Assembly: GCA_043803805.1 (NCBI GenBank) | Contig: JAZDJP010000105.1 | Span: 1-27,296, forward strand | DNA length: 27,296 nt | Origin: JAZDJP01 sp043803805 | Lineage (GTDB): Bacteria > Planctomycetota > JAZDJP01 | Direction: 5' to 3' | Shown: positions 21,585 through 27,296 of the stretch, piece after piece | How positions within the stretch are numbered: position 1 is the stretch's first letter | Layout of the letters: each line of letters starts with the position of its first letter | Program-made: the position numbers and the translations under genes | Notes under the pieces: model-generated | What the model was told of the DNA's origin: nothing | Database searches by the model: none | Seen by the model: the letters and a program-made list of their open reading frames with translations, nothing else

Positions 21585-21612
21585 CATTCATCATTCAGCA
21601 TTCCGCATTCAT
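21585..21612. repeat. heptamer word array CATTC+2 nt, four units
   Basis: CATTCAT, CATTCAG, CATTCCG and CATTCAT follow with an exact 7-bp period, 8 bp after the hisA stop (minus strand) and before hemC. It has no inverted partner in the 83-bp gap. Confidence 0.7.
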
Positions 21613-21619
21613 CAGTTCT

Positions 21620-22351
21620 TCATGCCCCTGCGGTCTTTTCCTGCGACGCCTGAATGGCTTCGGGCAGGGTCATCGTTCCGGTGTAGAGGGCCTTGCCCAC
21701 GATGACCCCGGTGAGGCCGAGGGGCGTGAGCGCCCGGATATCGGCGACCGACGTCACGCCGCCCGAGGCGATGATGGGGATGTCCGTGAACTGAATGAGT
21801 TCCCGGAGGCCGTTCACGTCCGGGCCCATGAGCATCCCGTCCCGGCCGATGTCGGTGTAGACGAGCGCCGCCAGGGGGAAATCGGTGATGGTGAAGAGGA
21901 ATTTCCCGATCGTGGTCGCGGAAACGGTGGTCCACCCCTTGGCCGCGAGGTGTCCCCCGCGCGCGTCGAGCGATGTGACGATCTGCTGGGGGTGTTTGTC
22001 GGCGAGCATCTTGAGCCAGTCCGGATCTTCCACGGCCCGCGTCCCGACGATGACGCGGGCGGCGCCCGAGCGGAGGTATTCGTCGATAAGGGATTCGTCC
22101 CGGAGGCCTCCGCCGACCTGTACGGGGATCTTCACGGCCTTGAGGAGTTCCTGGATGAGAAGTTTGTTCCGGGGGATGCCCGAGAACGCTCCGTCGAGAT
22201 CCACGACATGGAGGAGGTCAGCCCCCTCGGATTCCCAGTGGCGGGCCATCGCGAGGGGATCGTTTGAGTAGATGGTCTCCGCCTCGGCCCGTCCCTGAAC
22301 GAGCCGGACGCATTTCCCGTCCCGAATGTCCACCGCGGGGATGACGAGCAT
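21620..22351 (-). CDS. hisA: ProFAR isomerase (phosphoribosylformimino-AICAR phosphate isomerase)
   Basis: HisA opens the ribose of ProFAR by an Amadori rearrangement in histidine synthesis. This 243-residue TIM-barrel has the two catalytic aspartates, Asp8 (IPAVDIRDG) and Asp129 (TSLDARGG). It also has both phosphate-binding ends, QVGGGLRD and ASGGVTS...VGKALYTG. The paralog HisF is not in the window. hisH is upstream on the same strand but separated by 230 bp of word arrays. hisA has its own TATAAT only 9 bp before the ATG, so independent transcription with almost no leader is likely. Confidence 0.97.
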   Translation of the reverse strand: MLVIPAVDIRDGKCVRLVQGRAEAETIYSNDPLAMARHWESEGADLLHVVDLDGAFSGIPRNKLLIQELLKAVKIPVQVGGGLRDESLIDEYLRSGAARVIVGTRAVEDPDWLKMLADKHPQQIVTSLDARGGHLAAKGWTTVSATTIGKFLFTITDFPLAALVYTDIGRDGMLMGPDVNGLRELIQFTDIPIIASGGVTSVADIRALTPLGLTGVIVGKALYTGTMTLPEAIQASQEKTAGA

Positions 22352-22360
22352 AGCGCCGCC

Positions 22361-22366
22361 ATTATA
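22361..22366 (-). promoter_or_regulatory. -10 box (TATAAT) of hisA, near-leaderless
   Basis: A perfect TATAAT on the minus strand (22366-22361) lies nine bases before the ATG at 22351. The predicted start near 22354 leaves a leader of about 3 nt. The -35 position at 17 bp reads TTCCCC, a poor match. Confidence 0.5.
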
Positions 22367-22400
22367 CCGGCGCCGTGCGGATGGGGAAGGGGGAAAGAAG

Positions 22401-22555
22401 AAGTCTGGGAGTCTGAGAGTCTGGGAGTCTCGGAGTCGAGGAGTCGAAGAATAGCGTGGAGCGGATAGCGGGAAAGAGGAAGTCAGCGAGTCGGCGAGTC
22501 TGGGAGTCTGGGGGTCGAGGAATAGCGTGGAGCGTATGGCGGGTAGCGGATAGGA
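22401..22555. repeat. compound GAGTC octamer and AGCG heptamer arrays between hisH and hisA
   Basis: GAGTC units (first one AAGTC) start at 22401, 22409, 22417, 22425, 22433 and 22441. A heptamer array AGCGTGG-AGCGGAT-AGCGGGA follows (22453-22473). A second octamer array runs at 22480, 22488, 22496, 22504 and 22512, then a second heptamer array at 22523-22555. The order octamer-heptamer is repeated twice, so the whole 78-bp block may be a duplication. All units point the same way. Confidence 0.85.
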
Positions 22556-22581
22556 GGAAACTTCTCCAATTCTCTATCCGC

Positions 22582-23307
22582 TTATTCGTTCGTCCCGAGG
22601 AAGTTTTTCAATAACCGGATCCCCATCGCCGCGCTTTTCTCCGGGTGAAACTGGGTGGCGAGGATCCGTTCCGTTGCGATCATGGCGGCGAAGGGCCGGC
22701 CGTACACGGCCTCGCCCGCGACGAGGGATGTGTCGGCGGGCGCCGGGAAGAAGGAGTGGACGAAATAGAAATACGTGTTATCCGGGATTCCGGCGAGGTA
22801 CGGGTGGGATTTCCGGAACGTGACGGGGGACCAGCCCATGTGGGGAACTTTAAGAACGGGGCTCGGGACTTGGGGCTCGGGGTTCGCAGAGGGATTTCCG
22901 GAAAAGCTAGGACCCGGGGAAGGAGGTGATTTTCCCAATGGGTATTGATTCTGCGAGTTCCGAGTCCCGAATCCCGATTTCCGGAATGATACGACGCGCC
23001 CCTTGAACACGCCCAGTCCCGTCATCCCGGGAGCTTCCTCGCTCGATTCGAAGAGAATCTGGCAGCCCAGGCAGATCCCGAGGAACGGTTTGCCGGCGGC
23101 AAGGTGGCGTTTCAGGATCGGGACGAGCCCCCGGCGGTCGAGCTCCCGCATCGCCGCCCCGAACGCCCCGACGCCGGGGAGGATGACTTTCTCCGCCTGT
23201 TCCACCGCCCCGGGGTCGCCCGTCACCTCCGCCGACGCGCCGGCCGCCTCGACGGCGTGCCGGACGCTGCGGAGATTTCCCATGCCGTAGTCGACGATAA
23301 CGATCAT
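22582..23307 (-). CDS. hisH: imidazole glycerol phosphate synthase, glutaminase subunit, with an in-frame repeat insertion
   Basis: HisH releases ammonia from glutamine for HisF. The 241-residue protein has DYGMGNLRSV at the N-terminus, LPGVGAFG, the nucleophile Cys79 in GICLGCQ, the VPHMGW block (about 154-159), YFVHSF, and the His221-Glu223 pair in QFHPEKS. All triad residues are intact. The family is usually about 200 residues. Here about 41 extra residues (about 110-150; FGTRNSQNQYPLG...) rich in Pro, Ser and Asn sit between GRVVSF and LKVPHMGW. They are encoded by a palindromic word array like those between genes. The insertion keeps the frame and lies in a surface loop of the family fold, so the enzyme may well work. 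Confidence 0.95.
   Translation of the reverse strand: MIVIVDYGMGNLRSVRHAVEAAGASAEVTGDPGAVEQAEKVILPGVGAFGAAMRELDRRGLVPILKRHLAAGKPFLGICLGCQILFESSEEAPGMTGLGVFKGRVVSFRKSGFGTRNSQNQYPLGKSPPSPGPSFSGNPSANPEPQVPSPVLKVPHMGWSPVTFRKSHPYLAGIPDNTYFYFVHSFFPAPADTSLVAGEAVYGRPFAAMIATERILATQFHPEKSAAMGIRLLKNFLGTNE
22857..22983. repeat. palindromic TCGGG-word element inserted in hisH
   Basis: Two 34-bp arms, 22857-22890 and 22950-22983, are inverted copies of each other, identical at 25 of 34 positions by my count, around a 59-nt centre. Within the second arm (minus strand) TCGGGAT, TCGGGAC and TCGGAAC show a 7-bp period. The word TTCCGGAAATC occurs at the outer end, in the centre and again in hisH proper near 22807. 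A related half lies at 871-898. Confidence 0.8.
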
Positions 23308-23310
23308 CGG

Positions 23311-23411
23311 TCACGAAAGCACAGGAGCACGAAATCGCTTTCGTGCTCTCGTGCCTCCCCGGTATTATTCCGTGTTTCCGTGGTGTGTTGCTGGCGTTCC
23401 GTGTCTTCGTG
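23311..23411. repeat. CACGAAA/CACGG word array with perfect hairpin, upstream of hisH
   Basis: GAGCACGAAA (23325-23334) and TTTCGTGCTC (23339-23348) are perfect complements around TCGC. TCCGTG words follow to 23411. The array fills the whole gap between the OmpA-type gene stop and the hisH start and begins 4 bp before the hisH ATG, so any hisH leader transcribed from upstream would contain the hairpin. Confidence 0.75.
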
Positions 23412-24053
23412 TCATTGCGCGATGACGATCTCCACCCGCCGGTTCTGCTTGCGGCCCTCCTCGGTCGCGTTCGGGGCCACAGGGCGGTGCTCCCCGTAGC
23501 CGGCGAAGGAGAGTTTCTTCTCGTCCACGCCGAGTTTCGCCAGTTCATGCAGGACCGCGATGGCCCGGGCGGAGGAGAGTTCCCAGTTGGACTTGTATCC
23601 GGAGTGTTTGATGGGTTGGTTGTCGGTGTGGCCGTCGACGCGGACCGGCTGGGCGGCGTAGTCCGTCTTCAGGATGTCGCCCATCTGCTTCAGGGCGGCC
23701 GCGCCGGATTTCGTCAGGGAGGATTTTCCGGCGTCAAAAAGGATCTTTGAGGGGAGTGTCACGATGAGATTCCCGTCCCGTTCGCTCACCGTGGCGCCGG
23801 GGACCTTCGCCTCGATGTCCGTTTTGGCCTTTGACACGTCCGTCTTCCCGCGCGCCCCTCCGGTCTCCCGGAGCCGCTGGTTCTCGGCCAGGAGGATGCC
23901 GTACTGGTCGGTCATCTGACGGTTCCGGTTCTGGAGGTCCCGGATGACCTGGGACTGGGCCTCGTTCTGACGCTGGAGGCTCGTGTTCGTGACGCAGCCC
24001 ACGGACATCACCGTGAAGCCAGCGATTGCGAAGGCGGACTGGATGCGATTCAT
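23412..24053 (-). CDS. OmpA-family peptidoglycan-binding lipoprotein
   Basis: The 213-residue protein has a signal peptide with a lipobox ending at Cys20 (MSVGC). A coiled-coil stretch follows (about 25-65, LQRQNEAQSQVIRDLQNRNRQ), then a C-terminal OmpA/MotB-type domain (about 100-213). That domain has ILFDAGKSSLT, VDGHTDNQPI, NWELSSARA and GYGEHRPVAPN...GRKQNRRVEI. This domain binds the diaminopimelate stem of peptidoglycan, so the protein should tether the outer membrane to the wall. The ATG at 24053 is chosen because AAGGAG precedes it and it gives the lipoprotein signal; a longer reading frame upstream lacks both. It has its own promoter, whose -35 overlaps the end of the radical SAM gene. 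Confidence 0.93.
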   Translation of the reverse strand: MNRIQSAFAIAGFTVMSVGCVTNTSLQRQNEAQSQVIRDLQNRNRQMTDQYGILLAENQRLRETGGARGKTDVSKAKTDIEAKVPGATVSERDGNLIVTLPSKILFDAGKSSLTKSGAAALKQMGDILKTDYAAQPVRVDGHTDNQPIKHSGYKSNWELSSARAIAVLHELAKLGVDEKKLSFAGYGEHRPVAPNATEEGRKQNRRVEIVIAQ

Positions 24054-24083
24054 GGACGTCTCCTTTTTGAATGTTGAGCGGGT

Positions 24084-24112
24084 ATGATAACGGATCGGCC
24101 TGTTGTTTTCAA
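24084..24112 (-). promoter_or_regulatory. sigma70-type promoter of the OmpA-family lipoprotein gene
   Basis: On the minus strand TTGAAA (24112-24107), an exact 17-bp spacer, then TATCAT (24089-24084). Both hexamers match consensus at 5 of 6 positions. Transcription should begin near 24077, giving a 24-nt leader with AAGGAG. Confidence 0.7.
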
Positions 24113-25761
24113 GGCCGCGTCGGAATTCCGGCGGAAAGGGACGGAGTGGTCCCGGGGGCGTCCGCCTTTCCCACATGCCCCTTGGCCCGGGCGAGTTTCC
24201 CGGAGAAATCACCCTTTTTGAACTCGCTGGTCCATTTTCTGAGGATGAGCCAGCCGCCGAACCGCCACAAATTATTCCGCCAGTGGCGGTACCACTGGCG
24301 CCATCCCGATTTTATATTGTGGAGCGAGAAGAGGATGGCCGGGAAGACGAGGACCCGGATGCCGATCGCGAACATGTATTTAAACCGGTAGAAACGCCCC
24401 ATGATCAAGTGCGAGGAGGCCTGCATGTCCTCCGGCCGGAGCGGCGCGTCCGGCACGAAAAGGGGGAAGTTCCCGTCGTAGTACTCCCAGCCGATCTCGT
24501 CCCGCGGAAAGATGCGATTCTCGCGGGCCAGGCGTTCCGTCATCTCCGTGCCCGGCAACGGCACCGGCAGGAGGATCTGGACCGTGTCGATCCGCGCCTG
24601 CTTGATGAATTTCCGGAAGCGGCGCACCCGTTCATCGGCGGACATGGAGAAGTCCACCCCGGGTAGCACGGGGTAGCCGAAGATGAACATGCCGTGGACG
24701 AGAAACCCGGCCTTGTGGTAAACCCGCGCCATGGCCACCATGTCCTCGGGCTTCACCTTCTTGTTCATGGCCGCGAGTTCCTCGGGGATCGGCGACTCGA
24801 ATCCGATGGCCAGCATGTGGATCCCTGCCTCGCGCATGGCGTGGAGGAGCTCGGTGTCCTTCGATTTGTCCAGCCGGATCTGGACCGTAATGTCGAACCG
24901 GACGCGGGTCGTTCGCTGATAATCGCGGAGCATCCGGCAGAAACGGATGGCGTCCTCCCGCCTCTGGCCGAAGAGGTCGTCCACGATGAAGAAGTGGCGG
25001 GCGTTGTGCCGTTCGAAGTGCGTCACGATCTGATCGATGGCATGTTCCGGCGTCGGGAACCGGACTTTCCCCTTTACCGTGCAGAATTCGCAGTTCATGC
25101 CGCACCCACGGACCCAGCCGATCGGAAAGAGGGAGATGCGGGCGTGACGCACCAGGGAGAAATCCGGGCAGGGGAGTTGCGCGAACTCCGTCACGGGCGC
25201 GCGGGAGGGCGTTTGGACAACGCGGCCGTCCCGGAGGAAGGCGACGCCGGGAATGCCAGCGGGATCCCGTCCCGCCACGAGGGCCGCGAGAAGTTCCTGG
25301 GCGGTGATCTCCCCCTCGCCCAGAACGATGGTCCCCACGCCGTGATCGATGGCGTCCCGTATATTGTCGCCGGTGAAGTGCTGGCCGCCGGCGATGACCG
25401 GGATTCCCTCGCGCCTGAATCGCGCGGCGAGTTCGTGGAGCCGGGGGATGGTGCTGGTGAGTCCGCCGTAAAGGCCGATGACGTCGGCCGGGCGCAACTT
25501 TTGGAGGACGTCGTAATCCGGGCGGCCGGTCCCGTCCACCGGTCCGTGGCGCCGGTAGTTGTTCTCGTCGATCACCTCGGCGTCCCATCCGGTCATTTTA
25601 TTGACGACCGTGGCGACGCTCACGGGCCCCAGCGCCGTGGTGATGCGGGCGATGCTGGAGTAAATGTTGAACGCGGGGAATGACGGGACGATGATGCGCA
25701 GGCGTCGCCGTCGGAGGTCCGCGGGAAGGGGAAGGGGGGCGAGGCAGTCGCCGGTGCCCAT
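24109..25761 (-). CDS. B12-binding-domain-like radical SAM protein of unknown substrate
   Basis: The 550-residue protein has a Rossmann-like N-terminal domain of the type found before radical SAM barrels (about 20-185, with LRIIVPSFPAFN, VIGLYGGLTST, IAGGQHFTGDNIRDAIDHGV and VLGEGE). The [4Fe-4S]-binding cysteines are Cys220, Cys224 and Cys227 (GCGMNCEFC). FIVDDLFGQRR and an IGFESP segment fit the SAM site and barrel. I see no DxHxxG cobalamin-ligand motif. The C-terminal 100 residues are Trp- and Arg-rich (GWRQWYRHWRNNLWRFGGW) and may touch the membrane. Relatives act on lipids, hopanoids or natural products; the substrate here is unknown. The ATG at 25761 follows GGAGA and is preferred to a TTG at 25860 that lies inside a promoter. 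Confidence 0.85.
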   Translation of the reverse strand: MGTGDCLAPLPLPADLRRRRLRIIVPSFPAFNIYSSIARITTALGPVSVATVVNKMTGWDAEVIDENNYRRHGPVDGTGRPDYDVLQKLRPADVIGLYGGLTSTIPRLHELAARFRREGIPVIAGGQHFTGDNIRDAIDHGVGTIVLGEGEITAQELLAALVAGRDPAGIPGVAFLRDGRVVQTPSRAPVTEFAQLPCPDFSLVRHARISLFPIGWVRGCGMNCEFCTVKGKVRFPTPEHAIDQIVTHFERHNARHFFIVDDLFGQRREDAIRFCRMLRDYQRTTRVRFDITVQIRLDKSKDTELLHAMREAGIHMLAIGFESPIPEELAAMNKKVKPEDMVAMARVYHKAGFLVHGMFIFGYPVLPGVDFSMSADERVRRFRKFIKQARIDTVQILLPVPLPGTEMTERLARENRIFPRDEIGWEYYDGNFPLFVPDAPLRPEDMQASSHLIMGRFYRFKYMFAIGIRVLVFPAILFSLHNIKSGWRQWYRHWRNNLWRFGGWLILRKWTSEFKKGDFSGKLARAKGHVGKADAPGTTPSLSAGIPTRP

Positions 25762-25831
25762 GGGGATTCTCCGGGAAATGGCGGCGCGCAAGGAGAGTTT
25801 CAAGCCCGGCCGCGCCCGATACAATACCTCC

Positions 25832-25860
25832 AGTATCGCCGTTTCGCGCCCTTGTGTCAA
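25832..25860 (-). promoter_or_regulatory. sigma70-type promoter of the radical SAM gene
   Basis: On the minus strand a perfect TTGACA (25860-25855), a 17-bp spacer, then GATACT (25837-25832, 4 of 6). The start near 25825 leaves about 64 nt of leader. An in-frame TTG that could extend the gene coincides with the -35 box and so would not be transcribed. Confidence 0.6.
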
Positions 25861-25916
25861 CCCTGGAAACCCGGAAAAACGCTGGCGTAAATTCCGGATA
25901 ACGTCAGAATGACGCC

Positions 25917-27197
25917 ATGGAACGGCGAAAGAGCGAACAGGCCTTCCGGCAGGCGAAGCGCTTCATTCCCGGCGGGGTGAACAGCCCCGTGCGGGCGTTC
26001 GGGGCGGTGGGGGGATCGCCGGTGTTCCTCGCGTCGGGGCGCGGGGCGTTCGTCCGCGACGTGGACGGCCATCGTTACCTCGACTACGTCGGATCGTGGG
26101 GGCCGCTCATCCTCGGGCATGCGCCAAAATCCGTTCTCCGGGCGATGGCCGCGGCCGCCCGGAGGGGGACGACGTTCGGCGCCCCCACGGAAAACGAGAC
26201 CGCGCTCGTCCGGATTCTCGCGGACGCGCATCCGTCGCTCGAACGGGCGCGCCTGGTGAGTTCCGGGACCGAGGCGGCCATGAGCGCCATCCGGGTCGCG
26301 CGCGGGTTCACGGGCCGGGATTTGATTTTGAAATTCCGCGGCTGCTACCACGGCCACGCCGACGGGCTGCTCGTGGAGGCGGGTTCCGGCGCGGCGACGT
26401 TCGGCGTGCCGACGAGCGCGGGCGTCCCGAAAGACTACGCCAAACTCACGCTTGTTTGCGAATATAACGGCATGGAATCCGTCCGCGCCGCCTTCACCCG
26501 GCACGGGAAACGCATCGCCGCCGTCATCGTGGAGCCCGTCGCGGGGAACATGGGGGTGGTGCCGCCGGCGCCGGGATTCCTCGAGGGGCTCAGGGCGATC
26601 ACCCGGCGGCATCGGTCTCTGCTCATCTTCGACGAGGTCATCACGGGGTTCCGCGTCGCCTGGGGCGGCGCGGAGCGGCGGTACGGCGTCCGGCCCGATA
26701 TGGCGGTGCTTGGAAAAATCATCGGCGGGGGGATGCCGCTCGCGGCATTCGGGGGACGGCGGGACGTGATGGGCGTTCTCGCCCCGGGGGGGCCGGTCTA
26801 TCAGGCGGGGACGCTTTCGGGAAATCCGGTCGCCGTCGCGGCGGGAATCGCGGCGCTCACGGAACTCCGCCGGCGGAATCCCTACCCGGCGCTTGAGAAA
26901 AAGGGACGCATGCTCGCCGGTGGGCTTCGGGAGGCGGGGCGGAAGGCGGGCGTGGCGCTCACGGTGAACCGGGTGGGGTCCATGATGACGGTGTTCTTCA
27001 CGCCGGGCCCGGTGACGGATTACGAAAGCGCCGCGCGGTCGGACCGGAAGCGTTACGCGCGTTATTTCCACGCCATGCTCGACGCCGGAATCCATCTTCC
27101 GCCCTCGGCGCTCGAGGCGTTTTTCGTCTCGGCGGCGCACACGCAGAGCGATATCAAGCGGACGATCCAGACGGCATCCCGGTGTTTTACGTCTTAA
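25917..27197 (+). CDS. hemL: glutamate-1-semialdehyde 2,1-aminomutase
   Basis: HemL converts glutamate-1-semialdehyde to 5-aminolevulinate, so the organism uses the tRNA-dependent (C5) haem pathway. The 426-residue PLP enzyme shows RFIPGGVNSPVRAFG, VSSGTEAAMSAIR, FRGCYHGHADGLLV and IFDEVITGFR. The PLP lysine Lys267 is in LGKIIGGGMP, and YQAGTLSGNP and the C-terminal HTQSDIKRTI follow. Length is typical. The ATG at 25917 has no clear Shine-Dalgarno. A weak TGGAAA / TAAATT pair (25864-25869, 25888-25893) could be its promoter, starting near 25900. It is divergent from the radical SAM gene. Confidence 0.96.
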   Translation: MERRKSEQAFRQAKRFIPGGVNSPVRAFGAVGGSPVFLASGRGAFVRDVDGHRYLDYVGSWGPLILGHAPKSVLRAMAAAARRGTTFGAPTENETALVRILADAHPSLERARLVSSGTEAAMSAIRVARGFTGRDLILKFRGCYHGHADGLLVEAGSGAATFGVPTSAGVPKDYAKLTLVCEYNGMESVRAAFTRHGKRIAAVIVEPVAGNMGVVPPAPGFLEGLRAITRRHRSLLIFDEVITGFRVAWGGAERRYGVRPDMAVLGKIIGGGMPLAAFGGRRDVMGVLAPGGPVYQAGTLSGNPVAVAAGIAALTELRRRNPYPALEKKGRMLAGGLREAGRKAGVALTVNRVGSMMTVFFTPGPVTDYESAARSDRKRYARYFHAMLDAGIHLPPSALEAFFVSAAHTQSDIKRTIQTASRCFTS

Positions 27198-27202
27198 GGG
27201 CT

Positions 27203-27296
27203 GTTTCAAAACCGGGACCGTCGGCCTGAGGCCGAGCGAAAGCCCGCCAGCCAAGGAGCGCCGACGACTGCGTATCAACGGAGAGATACGCCGAGG
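27203..27296. other. structured non-coding sequence after hemL, cut by window end
   Basis: Three nested or adjacent stems are visible: CGGCC-TGA-GGCCG (27222-27234), CGTCGGC (27219-27225) with GCCGACG (27260-27266), and GCGTATC (27270-27276) with GATACGC (27285-27291). No reading frame of note covers it. It may be a repeat element or the start of a structured RNA. The first two stems share bases, so they would be alternatives. Confidence 0.45.

Noticed and set aside
24054..24212. Longer start for the OmpA-family lipoprotein
   Set aside because: The extra 53 codons overlap the promoter and the radical SAM gene end, and would destroy the lipoprotein signal. AAGGAG precedes the ATG at 24053.

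Overview
The window is a GC-rich, gene-dense stretch of bacterial chromosome. Lipobox proteins, an OmpA-type lipoprotein, an AsmA-like protein and type IV pilus genes point to a Gram-negative cell envelope. Haem is made from glutamate-1-semialdehyde (hemL, hemC), and histidine genes are present. No rRNA, tRNA, phage, transposase or CRISPR was seen. The lineage cannot be fixed from sequence alone. The mix of FHA-kinase, FGE-fold lipoprotein, GH106-like, GH20-like and GH1 enzymes and many intergenic word repeats would suit an uncultured polysaccharide-using, PVC-like or neighbouring phylum. That is an inference with low confidence.

Layout. 1-500: start of an FHA-Ser/Thr kinase (-). 501-904: repeats only. 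905-1798: AsmA-like protein (-), divergent from nadD (+). nadD converges on a DUF374 acyltransferase - GT39 glycosyltransferase pair (-). 4645-7613: pilS-like sensor kinase and pilC (-). 7799-12427 (+): a MNT nucleotidyltransferase, then FGE-fold lipoprotein, exported HEAT-like protein, GH1 glycosidase and flippase-like membrane protein, the last four tightly spaced or overlapping. 12480-14751 (-): PspC-like protein, CDGSH iron-sulfur protein and GH20-like enzyme, probably one operon. 14901-17933 (+): a 1010-residue GH106-like glycosidase. 18183-20524: two paralogous membrane proteins and a winged-helix regulator (+), with a RelE/ParE-type toxin-antitoxin pair (-) and the C-terminal relic of a third paralog between them. 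20649-25761 (-): hemC, hisA, hisH, an OmpA-type lipoprotein and a radical SAM protein. 25917-27197 (+): hemL, then a structured sequence running off the edge.

The most unusual feature is the spacer DNA. Many longer gaps hold an array in which a constant word of about 4-5 nt is repeated every 7 or 8 bp with 2-3 variable bases: GAGTC+3, AGCG+3, CACGG+3, TCGGG+2, CATTC+2, CGAAT+2 and a CCAAA-type word. Several arrays are paired as inverted copies and could fold into long periodic hairpins. One GAGTC pair supplies the C-terminal tails and interlocked stop codons of nadD and its convergent neighbour. One TCGGG pair sits in frame inside hisH as about 41 extra codons.

A second pattern is promoter placement. 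Sigma70-like boxes in front of pilC, the MNT gene and the PspC-like gene predict transcripts starting at or one base before the ATG. The hisA and AsmA-like genes have a perfect TATAAT that predicts leaders of only about 3-5 nt. Other genes have ordinary Shine-Dalgarno sequences, so both initiation modes appear to coexist.
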